A stretch of DNA of 64,000 nt from Synanceia verrucosa (taxonomy: Eukaryota > Chordata > Actinopteri > Perciformes > Synanceiidae), in assembly GCA_029721515.1 (NCBI GenBank), contig CM056556.1, positions 4,216,501 to 4,280,500 of the forward strand. The letters run 5' to 3'. The notes under the pieces were generated by a model, which saw only the letters and a list, made by a program, of their open reading frames with translations, searched no databases and was not told the DNA's origin. Below are positions 8,992 through 20,126 of this stretch, one piece after another; positions within the stretch are counted from its first letter, which is position 1, and every line of letters starts with the position of its first letter. The position numbers were made by a program, and so were the translations under genes.

Positions 8992-11900
8992 CTGACTCAT
9001 CTATAAAATATGACAAAGTGAGACACAAAAAGCAACAGAGAAAGTGTGTGACTGATCATGCAGACTGCTGAGAGAAACTTTATTTGATATTTATGTCATG
9101 AAATTCTGTGGTTTAACAGTGATGCTAAACCAGAGATGCTTATTGCAGTCTCATATAAAATAGCCCAGCCTTCAGTGGACCCACATCCCATCATAGCCTC
9201 ACACTCACACTGGCATGCATGCAGTATCTTTGGTGTTGCATTTTATTGCTGCATTTGTAATGAAGACACTGGGGAAGTGGAAGCAGACTACATTAGGAAC
9301 GTGTCCAATAGAGGGGAAAAAGGGACTGTGCTGTAAGCTCTTTCACTGTATCAAATTCAATAAGCCTTGTAGATAACTGTCAAGTGAGCTTAGTTCTTAA
9401 CCCAGATATTGAGATACACTTTTTATGGTCATTGTTGGATGATGATTCATATCTGAAAATGTCAGCATTTGCTCCTGTAGCTTCCTGTCTGCTCCGTGAT
9501 GAGCTGCATGCAGACTGAAAGCATGACCGGTAATTTTTTCTGGCGTGCAGGCCATGCAGGCCGCAAGTATTGTTCTAAAGCTTGGGAGGTGATCGGGGTC
9601 TGTTTTGCACACCTCTCAGGAGTCTCTGAAGTTCTGCGCTTTGCCACTCCATTCATTACTCTGGTGTCTCTTTGACAAATAAAAACAGCTCCACAGGAAG
9701 TCTGGAATTTTAAAATGGTTCGGTGTCAAATAAAAACCTCAGACACTTCATAGGTGAGTAATGAACAAGGGGTTTGGTGAGTGAAGCCCAGCAAATGCAT
9801 TTAAATATCAGGATGTCAAGATGAAAGGTTTTTAAATTACTCATCACCAATAATTTCTAACTGGTGAATTATGCCGTTTATTGCCCCTGGTAGACCTTTT
9901 CACATAACATGCTTGACGCCTCCGAACAGTCAGGAAAAATGTTTGACTAATTGAATCGTGACGGCAGAAATGTTGATGTTGCAGCCTTGCGAAAAACTAA
10001 TATTTGGCTCTGACACAGAGCAAGCAGCACCAACAATACCTTTAAAGCCAAAAGCTTGAAAAAAAAATCACAGCGGGGATCATCTTCCTACCCTCTAACC
10101 CTTAGGGCTTCATTGTTCCCAGGAAATGATGTGGAGGTGTCAGAGTAGTTTTGTTTTCTCCTCCTTTCTGTTTGTCTGGCTGCAGATTCGTTGTAATTGT
10201 TATTCTGTGTCTGCATGCAGGGAAGGCAGAAAGCATGCAAGTTTTTTTTTGTGTTTTTTTTTTGTTTACAGCATACACAGGGAGCAAGCAAAGTGAGTCT
10301 TCCAAATGTGACAGTATGGGACCTTCCAGGCACAGAGAGGACGACAAAAAGGAAACTCCTCATAGATGCACACGCAAATCCACGAACACACAGTGCTTCA
10401 ACAAAAAGATTAAAAAAATACACAGAAAACACAAGTAGGCGTGTGTTTTCTTTCCGTACAAACACACAGCATGACATGTTTGTTCAGTAAGCAACTCACA
10501 TTGAGATAATTAAGATGGGTGGAGTAATGGCAACACAGAATAGTGAATCAGTAAGTGTAAACTAGAGCGACTCTCACCTCACAGTGCTGTATTAGCCTCT
10601 TACAAGCCGTCAGACAGCAGGACCACCATCTTTCATCTCCAAACAGAGAGGAACCCAACAGAGCTGGCCGGAGGGGGAAAGAGGGAGAAATTGGGACGCT
10701 GAAAGCGCTCGGAGGAGATGAGAAAGAGGCTGGACTTGGATGATATATTTTGGGGAGAAATTGGGTTGTACGAAATGTGAAAGGAATGATGGATGGAAAG
10801 GGAGATAGGAGAGCACAAAGGACAGGAGTGAAGTAATTAACAGAGGAGGGCATAGACACAGATGGAGGGATCAGGGCTGTGATTTAGGAAGCAATGATTT
10901 GTTTAGTTTGCCGCAGCTGAGTGCCAGCGATGGTGGCTGCTGTGTTGCTGGCCTCAGTGAGCATGTCCGACAGCCGTCCACTTAGCTCGCTGACCTTGAT
11001 TGCAGCGCAGGGTTGCAGCCATGCCGGCCAAAAAAGAGTTACTCGTCAGCAGGAACGCTGTAGTTCATGCAACACATGAACTGCAGCTCTTCTTCACCAG
11101 AGTGGCTCATTGTAATCACATGGTCATACCAGTGGTGACGCATTCCTGAGTGGCGAGCACAAAAACAAACAATCTACAAACTGCTGAAGCTGCTGTCTTA
11201 CCAGAAATATCTCTCGGTTTACTTTTTATTAAGCATCAACATTTCAACAGCTTTCTCATTGCATTTAACTAAAATTGTAGCATGAACAATTTTCATCAGT
11301 GTGCTCTGCAAACATTTCAGCCTGTCTGCTGCTTTTACGTATTTTAAGGATCCATTACTGTGAGAGTAATTTTCTTGCCTCTCTGAACTCATTATCGGCT
11401 GTGAATGTACGGTTAGTTGCAGGAGATTGCTACCGCCTTTGCTTTGTAGTTTGGCGTTTTAAAGTAGGTGCAGCTTTCAGAGCTGTTGTTGATGTCGGTT
11501 GTAAATGGCAGTAGATGCCATCAACGTCTCTTCAGCCTCTCATGATCAAGGCACTGCACATTTCCTCATTCTCTATTTTCCACCCAAGCCATCATAAATT
11601 TATGGAGCTCATATCATTCGTTCTCCAGTAAAGGGCTTCCTCAAATGACCCATGCTCTGAACTTCATATCACCGAAGCCACCGTCAAATGGCAAGGCAAG
11701 TGTGGGTGGCAGCACTTCAGAAACCCATGGGTAACACAGAGGAAAGCCACAAAATTGTTGTGTCCATCTAAGACACAAATTGAAGCAGGAGTTGTCTATT
11801 TTAACCAGCAGGGCAGTGCTTTATTGAGAGGGTAGCTGTGGCTAAGTGACCGAGTGCTGCAGCAGCAGGATGTGAACTATTAGGCCACTCTAAAAAGCCA

Positions 11901-12061
11901 CTTAAGAGATGGAGAAGAAGTGGGGTCGTCTATTGAGAAAAGCATCTTAAGGAGAACTTTAGAACTACGTTAAGACAATAGTATTGGTAGGAAAGTATTA
12001 GGACTGGAGATGTCCCACTGCTGATGACCTGGAGTCCACAAACCACATCTCCTCCTTATAC
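8992..12061. other. Unannotated DNA
   Basis: 3 kb with no recognised exon. The longest ORFs, 10088-10477 (-) and 10151-10490 (+), overlap each other in opposite directions across T/A-rich sequence and have no known domain. 10548-10859 (-) is a purine-strand artefact. Confidence 0.4.
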
Positions 12062-12905
12062 AGAGCTCTGGTAGTTGATGTCAGACAGTCCCAGCATGCA
12101 GCAGTACATATTGGCAGGAAGGCGCTCTGTTCAAACTACTGCCAAGGATCTCACTGCTTGTAGTTAAACGTTTATAAACGTTTCTCAGAGATATGATGGA
12201 TAGCTGTTGTGTCCCGGGACGTCAGAACAGTCGAGTACAAGAAACAGGAAGAGCATTTTACAGGATTCCCAAAGATCCTGAATGAAGACAGAGATGGATA
12301 ACTGCTATAAAACATGTAAGAAGAGATCATAAGAAAACAGAGAGGTGAGAACCTGCAGCGACCACTTTATACCAGATATAGAATCCACTGTTCCCTGAAC
12401 TTCATATCTGATTTATTTAACATGCTTTTATCATGATTCCTAGCAGTTCTACTTTCATTAAACACATGTCAGACCATGGTATTATGGTGTGGATTTTGCA
12501 GTGCTTCCTGTTGCTCAAACAGCAACAATCAAACACAACGTAAAAATGTTTGTCTGCAGAGTCATTTCAGTCTTCCTTCAGATAAAACTCAATCATGTTA
12601 TGTCTGCTCGTTTGCTGTTTGCATGTCTGTTCTTGTGATTACAGTAATGAACAGAGCATTCTGTGATTTCTAGAATATAATTCATGTTAAGAGAAGAGAT
12701 TTTGAAACATCTACGACTACTAAACCTTTTCAAGATTAGAGAAAAGTATACTGGGGACAAAGATATTTAGTCTCTCTAGTTGTGCATATAGTCATATTTT
12801 TAGATTTAAAACTCAGACGGTGTAAATTTGCCACTCATTTTGAAGTGGATTTTCCTGCCACTATGGAGGCGTAAACAAACGGAGTCACGTGACGTCCTGA
12901 GCTCT
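12062..12905 (+). mobile_element. P-element-like (THAP) transposon remnant
   Basis: Left terminus AGAGCTCTGGTAGTTGATGT and right terminus GACGTCCTGAGCTC form imperfect inverted repeats related to those at 25543-26183. The two copies also share an extended non-coding interior: the stretch around TTCCTAGCAGTTCTACTTTC, GTAAAAATGTTTGTCTGCAG and CATGTCTGTTCTTGTGATTA. Unlike the partner, this copy retains a 5' segment encoding a decayed THAP zinc-finger domain (12196-12345), which identifies the family as P-type. No catalytic transposase domain remains. Confidence 0.75.
12196..12345 (+). pseudogene. Broken THAP-domain exon of a P-type transposase
   Basis: The frame starting at 12196 reads MDSCCVPGRQNSRVQETG, then AFYRIPKDPE, a TGA stop at 12283-12285, then RQRWITAIKHVRRDH. 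This is the layout of the N-terminal half of a THAP C2CH zinc finger: paired N-terminal cysteines, the F-(Y/H/F)-R-(I/F)-P core, and a basic RxxW helix. The position expected to hold the second zinc-binding Cys is Arg, and the stop replaces a likely Arg codon; both fit single C-to-T or T-to-C changes. The frame then runs into AGAG followed by GTGAGA, a consensus splice donor (GT at 12345-12346), so the ancestral gene probably had an intron here. THAP domains bind DNA and form the N-terminus of P-element transposases and THAP9. Non-functional as it stands. Confidence 0.75.
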
Positions 12906-14307
12906 AACTCCTTTGCAGTAGCAAAGGTAGACATGTCAAAAGTTTGGATTTCTGCACATGTTAATGACATGCTTAATTAGGCAAACACAGTCTATTCTAA
13001 GCACAGTGACCAGTGAGCCAAAGGGACCGACAGACAACAAGCTACAGCTAGCAAGTGGGAATCGTTTTGCTGAACCCCAAGCTAAATTTCAAGGAAGATT
13101 AGTGAGGAAGGGAATCACTAGCTAAACAGGAAGCCTGCTGATGGCTGCCTTCAACCCATTAGTGATCCGTGACCACACAGACACCCCTCTGGTATGTAAG
13201 CGAAGAAATCTCCTTTGGAGTGAAGCAACAGCTGCTGCATACCCACCGCCTCATGTCATATGGAGCGGGTACAACAGCCATCAAACAAGTATTTAAGAGG
13301 TAAATTGTGGAAGAAATGAAGGCACCTCAGGGCAGCGTACCCTGTTCACATGCTGCACAATCCTTTCTGCTTTGTTGGCTCTGGCTGAAGGAGAAGATTA
13401 TATATATATGTATATCCTCATCCATATTAAGACAGCATCATAAACATTTAATAATGTGGGACCTCAAGTATAAAGGGTGACATTTAATGTTCTGTCTTTA
13501 CAATTTTCATTACATGGCTGTCTAAATTGTGATATTTTTGCAATGTTCAGTCGTCTCTCCTTCATGTTTGACAAAAATGACATGATTAGATTATTTTCAA
13601 TTCACCAGTGTACTGGTTGAGCTGTATAGAAAGCTGCAGTGCCGTATTATGGCATCAGAGTGAGGGTATATATCTGTCATCTTGCATTTGACCTGCTGAT
13701 GTTGTCGATACGTAGGCCTTGGCGGGGCCTCAGATTTGCGTGCCAGCCTTGTAATGAGTATCCCTCGTGTCTGGACCTGAGCCTGAGCTCAAGGCTGCGT
13801 TAAACATGGATGCATGGATGGGGAGGGCCAGCTAAATGAAGGTCCTGGCAGGAAGTGCACATCCACGCTGTAATCACAACTCTATCTGGCTCTGCATGGA
13901 CAGGGTGCTGAGCTCAGATTTCTCTTATCAGGGGAAGGCATAGTCCAGAGGGCAGTCAGCTCAGAGCCATGCAGTAATCCTCCCATGTGGACGAGGGCTC
14001 AATCTCCAGAGACGACACCTGTACGTTGTGATCCCTCTTTGTTTGCTGTGATCATTTTTGGCTTATCCTGCTTCAAACACTTTCCTTTGGCTACGCCGTC
14101 CTCATAGACAAACTGCAGATGTCAAAGTTGTGTTAATGTAAAATAATGAGGGCCACTCAGAGTCTTTTGTAGTTCATGCATCAGTGCTGACGGACTGTAA
14201 TTAGTTGCACTGAAATTTAAGCAATGCTGTTATGTGGAGGTCTGACATTGCTCAGTTAATCAACCCTGCAATGCAGTGTAAAATATACCGTAACTTTATA
14301 CTTTTAT
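12906..14307. other. Unannotated DNA
   Basis: No recognised gene or repeat. Confidence 0.4.
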
Positions 14308-14620
14308 TAGGGCTGTTGAAATCAGCATGTTAATGTGGATTAATCCATCATCATAATTAATCTGATTATAAATTTTAACACTATTCGTCCATCCATTTCT
14401 ACTTTTGCGTCTCGTCTCAGACAAAATATTTTTTTTAAAACTAAGACACAAAACCTTGTTAAATTTTCTCAAGTGAAACTGATAAAGGTGTTAAAGAAAC
14501 GTTCAGTACATGCAAAATGAAACATGATTAATATAGATTAAAAATGAATGATATTTAATTGTGATTAATCAAAATTAATCCACAACAATGTGTGATTAAT
14601 CTCATTAAAGCACAACATAC
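14308..14620 (+). mobile_element. hAT-like element, family C (TAGGGCTGTTGAAAT), degraded
   Basis: Starts TAGGGCTGTTGAAATCAGCA followed by TGTTAATGTGGATTAATCCA, the AT-rich terminus of a common fish hAT-like family (compare 32314 and the minus-strand end at 50873). The interior is TTAATC-rich and includes repeated GATTAATC words to about 14600. The right boundary is approximate. Confidence 0.5.
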
Positions 14621-17600
14621 CACACTTTGTATGATAAGTGTGAAAGTTGCATGACAAATAAGTTCAAACAGGACACAAATATTAGTCATCAGGGTGAAAT
14701 TCTTGTTTTTTTTTACCCTCCTACCTACACAACACTGTGTGGTGCAGTTCATTACTATTCATGGGTACAGCTATGAGAATAATCTAAATTCTAACATGAT
14801 GACGAATAACCAGCATCAGGCATCCCGAGCCACTAATTCCTCTAAATTAACATCTTATACTTATTTCACTCATTCCTTTAAGTATTTACTGCTCCAAGTG
14901 TCATTCCAGATCAAAGGCTGCTTCCTGTCATTTAGTGTGGGTGACTTTAGAGCTGTTGTTGTTTTTTTTTGTAACAGCTGTTCAAATCATTCCTTAGCTC
15001 ACCAAATGCCTTGCATCTGTGCTGTGCTTAACCAGCCTCAGAGCACAGAATATCTGCACAGATTAGACTAATTCATCACTGTATTCTCTTATGAGCATGT
15101 ATGTCATTTTTCAACAGGTACATAAGTGTGTTCCTATGTGTTTATAGTGTTAGTACTGTCATTAATGTATAACAGGATGCTTGAAAGGGTAATTAGCCGT
15201 ATCGGATCAGTGTCATATTGAGTATCTTCCACATTTGTTTTACTAAGCAGAGTAACTATACCCTGCAGCTATGTGGAAACACTGCAGCCTATAGAAAAAA
15301 AACATGTGAGAGCAGGAGGAAATAAATGTGCATAAGGTGTTTTTGAAAAATAATTACTCATGCTGCATGCTGGGACTCCCACAGGGCACTTGGTTATTTC
15401 AGCAGCTACTTCTGAAATCACAAGAGCACTCAATAAAGACGTTTCATTATCAGAGACTCTGTCAACAATGTGCCGTTTCATTACCGTGGATGCTTGTTGC
15501 ATAGCAGAGATCGCATAGCTCTGGATTTGTGTCTCCATGTTATCTGCTGGGTTTGGTGTGTCAAAGCCAGTGCAGATAGAGAACACTGTAACGCCCTAAT
15601 CTCTGTTTCAAATTCCCTTTCAGCGCAGTTAAACGCAAATTTGATTTGCTACGCTTGAAAAGGTGCAGCCATAAGCAGAAATATGGGGTGATATTTGGTG
15701 TCGAAGGGGCAAGCGGCCTGTCAGAATCCAAAATGAAGGCGGGGGATGAAAAGATGCATGCAGTTGCGGAGCAGACGGCGACGACCTCTGACCCTGATTT
15801 CCAGGCTGTCACAGATGTTGACACTTTGAATTCTGCTTGTCATCGTAACGCCGACGTTCAACCCCTCAATGTCACTCTCCCGTGCTCCGAGCTCGCTGTA
15901 GGACGCACCTAAATCCAGACACAGACCAGGAAATCATTAAATGTCTTACAGTGCAGCAAACGTGGTCACGTGACCCAAACAGTGATCTCAGAACTGCTAT
16001 TCCTAGAAGCATCATGAACGCAGCTCGGAGGCTCGTCTAATAGCCTGTATCACGTATCCATTAAAGCTCCCAGACTGAACGTGTCAGCTTTGCTGTGATT
16101 TGTGAAGACAATCATGGCTCACAGAGGCCGCCTTTTGATGGTTTTTTGAAAATAACCGAAACCATCAACAACACAAAAAAAAAACACTGTGATTGAAGGC
16201 AAAAATAACATCTATTAATGAGGCAACTAATGATAGACAAATCATAACAATAATATCTTCCCAGTGTAGCTGTGAAGCCCTTCCCTGCATTTTTCTCTTT
16301 CTTGGTTTGACGGTAGGGATACATTAAGTATGAAGCATTATGTTTACCAGAATGAGCTATTACAGCAGATTAAATTCCATTTAGCCCTACATAGTAGCAG
16401 AAGGTTGAACGTGCCTTGTTGTGAATATTTGCTCAACATTACTCTCAAATATATGTTTGCCTTCCCTCAGTCACCTTGAGCAACAAAATGCTGGGGCGTA
16501 ATGAATTGCAGTATGAAATTTAAGCTGATATCATGCATATTAATGTGGATGCAGCACAGAGGCAGAGAGAGCGCAGTGGAATCGCTGAAACTGAAAGTTG
16601 CTATGTGCCGTCCCTGGTAGTAAACAAAGCAGTTCAGAAAAAGGGCAGCAAGCCCTTTGACACCAGTCCTATTGGTTGTGCTAGCGTGAGTTATAATGGC
16701 TCTGCCTCCTTATAGTATTATCAGGAACACCTCATTGTTATGCTTGGGGTGCCTTATCAGTAAAATCTGCAGAATTAAACAAATGCCCTCCACATCCTGC
16801 ACCCTGAATGCCTTAACAATTTGTTAATCTGATGGCCTCTTCACTCGTCTTCACTTCCCATTATGTGAGGCGTTGGCTTGTTAAAACGGAGGATGACTGT
16901 GTGTTACGTTGAAAGGGCAAAAAAATGAAGGACAGTCCCCATCCCCCTAATGCTTTCTTCTGCTTTAACATTCTGTGCAGTTGCTCTTATCCTCCACCTG
17001 TGATGTGGCACGAATACCACAGTGGAGACAGACTGGAGCCGAGCTCGCTCCGAACAGGAAATAAAACTCCTGACTGACGGAATTAGGAACAGTTGACCCG
17101 TTCCACTTTTTACGCCGGCGTATAGACAGGCGGAATAACCTGCATGCAAAAAGACAAAGCAGGACCACACACACACTGAGTGACGCTGAGTGCACTTTGA
17201 CAGGCTGATATGAAGTTCAGTCAGACTGTTGTATGTCCTTGTCAATACCCACCCCTAGTCAGTTGTTGAATCACTGAATTTTGACACTTGCCTCTTTTTG
17301 ATTTTTTCAGAAACATGTCCATTATTCCCTCTCACCCAGACCTTTTCATATTCTGCCAGTGAGCTGTAAATTCACTATTAACAGCTTCGCAGACATGCCC
17401 GATGATTAGCTTACTATTACAATGGAGCGACAAAGGACGACTGAGAGTTTTTTTTTTTTATTTACATGTGAAAGAGAATCAGCGGAGTAAAGAAGTTACC
17501 GAGGCTATTTTCTCATTCAGCTGAAGGTCAGTGTGTGAATAGGGAACGACAGGACTGCATAAAGTATGGGCCCTGAAGAGATACTGCATTAATGTACCTC

Positions 17601-19275
17601 TGCAGCCTCAGCTCCTGCATATCTGCTGTCTTATGTGGGGACAAAGAGTTAACAATCAGCTCTGTTCCTGCCTTAATAGTACAGCTGTGCTTTGGGAGTG
17701 GCCGAGTAGGAAGTGATAATGGGTGGTGTGGTCATGTGTGCACTTTAACTCACCTCAGCAAGGATGACAAACATGTCTACTTTGCCCTTGTTTCAGAAAA
17801 TCACTGTCGAACCCATAATGTGGAAGTCCATGCCCTCCTGCAGTGGCACAAACAGCCGAGCTGTTTTCCATACAAATACATGGAGTAGCGTCGCTGTTTG
17901 ATGTGTGCAGATTAGGATTTCAACACATGGGAAGGAGAAGCGGATATTATATTCCATTGCCACGGGTGATAGGTCAGAGGAAAGCTATTTTCTGGCCTTA
18001 AATCATTTTGAGGGAGACCTTGTGCTCTTGAAAGTGATGTAAAATTGATGGCCGACTTGGCAGAGTGGCTCACATTTCCTTCCCAGTCGCCCCTCTGCCT
18101 CTGAAGTTTTTTGGAGCATGTCATGGCTAATCTTGTAAGAATTCATATTCAATAATTCCCTCGGAGAAAATACATTCATTTACGCTGCTTATTTACATAG
18201 AGTATTTTTATACCTATAAGCAGACAATGAATAATGTTCAGCTTATTAGCACACCGCATAAATTGCTTTTGCCTCTTCCATTACGGTGTTTTGCGGCGAA
18301 ACAAAAAAAAAAAGAGTTTCATTTAAATCATCGACAGGCAATTTTTGCTCCAGTATCACGCTGCTGAAAGCATGACACGGGGTGTGAGAGTACTGAGTTA
18401 ATTTATAATCATCTGTCCTCAAAGGGAATGTGCAGAATTGGGAACCATCAGCGCGAAATGTGTAAGTAGGTGAAATCAGAAAAGTAGCCACAGCCAATTT
18501 CAGCCCAGACTCTGGAGAGCCTCGCTGTCTGCACACTTTAATTAAGATTATTTGGCAGCGAAGCAAATGCTCTGTTTCTATGTGTGTGACTGGACAGATG
18601 TTGTGCTAGGTGGCAGATATTCAAAAGTAATGGATTACTTTATCTCTTGGTAATCATTTGGTTGTGTCAATGCTGTCTCCATCTTGTTGCACGAAGGCTG
18701 CAAATTCCATTTTCTGCTTGAGGAACCTATAACCTCGTATGGGTTTTCACAGGCGGTGTGTTCGACTCTACTTCTGCTCCATGTGTGTTTATATCTTATT
18801 GTTTTTGTGTATCCTCGGTGTGACTGTGTGGGTGGATATTTTGGGTGTTTTTTGCTCATCCACTTAATTATTTGTGCTCATTCAGAAACACAACACAGTT
18901 CTTGTTTTGCCAAGTAGCATTATTTATTTTTTTTCAGATGATCAGACTGTGTGTTTCAGTATTTGACCAGGTTGTGAAAAAGACTCCCTTTGCCTCGTTT
19001 CACACCATTTATGCAGCTCTGCAGACATCTGCTGCATACGCTCCCTCAGCCGTGGAGGTGACGAGGCTACGTACAAGGCTTTGTGTTGTTTATATAAAAA
19101 CACCCATCAGCTAGTTTGTCGCCTTGTCTTATTCTTGTAGTTGCTGTGCCTCTTTGACTGCAACAGGGATATAAAAAAAAAAAAAAAGACGGGTGTTTGG
19201 GTTTCTTACAAGTGTGATTTTCTGTGGCTCAAGGCTGTGTCTGCTGCTTTACCAGCAGTTGTTTCATATCTAGAT
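14621..19275. other. Unannotated DNA
   Basis: No recognised exon. Contains only the 17233-17257 end fragment and a poly-A tract at 19173-19187. ORFs 14694-15071, 15269-15586, 16904-17245 and 18246-18566 lack known domains, and several overlap on the opposite strand. Confidence 0.4.
17233..17257 (-). mobile_element. hAT family A terminal fragment
   Basis: GTCCTTGTCAATACCCACCC followed by CTAG is the reverse complement of the family-A left terminus. No element body adjoins it. Confidence 0.55.
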
Positions 19276-19345
19276 TAGGGATGGGAAAAAAATATTGATA
19301 TGGCGATATATTGTGATACTTTTTCCTCTGATATATGTTAATTTC

Positions 19346-19777
19346 TTAACTCATTGAGTGCCAGCCGTTTTATAAAACAGAAAGTTCCAGCGTTTTTGTC
19401 CATTTTGAGTCATATTTCTAGACCCACAGAATATTTTGTACTATGACTCTGAAAACACTGAATAGCTCAAATGAAAGAGACTCTCTGTTTCAAAAAAATG
19501 TTTGTTTTTACCTTGTTCCATTCTTGTTTTATCAGAGGTAGAGTAGAGGACACTTTCACCAAAATCACCACTTTTTGTCCAGATTCTGTTTGTTTTGCTT
19601 TCTAATCTCGATCATCCCCACTTCCTGTTTTGATCTCTGTGCTGTATACCGTCTCTTTATGCTCCGACTACATCTCCCAGAAGCCCCAAAATCACTCACA
19701 GGCTGTCTGAGAGCGCCCTCTTGTGCCTGCTGCCGAAAAACCACTTTGACATAATAGATACATCAATGGCACTCAAA
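19346..19777 (-). mobile_element. TTAA MITE nested in hAT element
   Basis: Begins TTAACTCATTGAGTGCCAGC and contains the whole family body in inverse orientation, including GACTACATCTCCCAGAAGCC and CAGGCTGT. It ends CATCAATGGCACTCAAATAA, with the last few terminal bases decayed. Because it lies within the 19276-20126 hAT copy, it transposed after that element. It carries a CTCF-like GCGCCCTCTTGTGCC at about 19714-19728. Confidence 0.85.
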
Positions 19778-19879
19778 TAAAAAATAAAATTCAAAAAAAT
19801 AATTAAATAATAATTATTTCCTGTAGCTGACAACTTTGACACCACTATATTTTTTATATTCTGGAAAGCATTGTGTGCA

Positions 19880-19936
19880 TCATTTTGGGTGTTGTACGGT
19901 GCTATACAAATAAAATTTGATTAATTGATTGATTGA
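19880..19936 (+). mobile_element. Non-LTR retroposon 3' tail with ATTG repeats
   Basis: Reads GTTGTACGGTGCTATACAAA then TAAAATTTGATTAATTGATTGATTGA: the GCTATAYAAATAAA-type 3' end followed by ATTG repeats that is common at the ends of fish LINE/SINE copies. Strongly 5' truncated; family not assigned. Confidence 0.5.
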
Positions 19937-20126
19937 ATAGCTATATCTATGTGTACAGTGTATATATGTGTACACACATATATATATATATGTGTGTACA
20001 CATATACAACTTATATTTTAAGCTACATTTTAAATTTCTCAGTGATCTATGTAGAATATTGCAATATATCACAAAATATCGCAACAATGATTCGTATCGT
20101 GAAGTCCTTGCCAGTACCCACCCCTC

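Larger units (their letters stand above)
19276..20126 (-). mobile_element. hAT-type element, family A, with nested MITE and LINE/SINE tail
   Basis: Bounded by a perfect 8-bp target duplication ATCTAGAT (19268-19275 and 20127-20134), the hAT signature. Its ends are TAGGGATGGGAAAAAAATAT at the left and TTGCCAGTACCCACCCCTC at the right, the latter being the inverted family-A start. The interior holds the family block of GCAATAT/GATACG words (about 20030-20105) and a TATATG/TGTACAC tract (19960-20010). It is interrupted by a TTAA MITE (19346-19777) and a retroposon-like tail (19880-19936), which accounts for its 851-bp length. Confidence 0.85.

Noticed and set aside
10088..10490. 129-codon minus ORF and 95/97-codon plus ORFs
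   Set aside because: They overlap antisense to one another over poly-T/poly-A sequence and contain no known domain.
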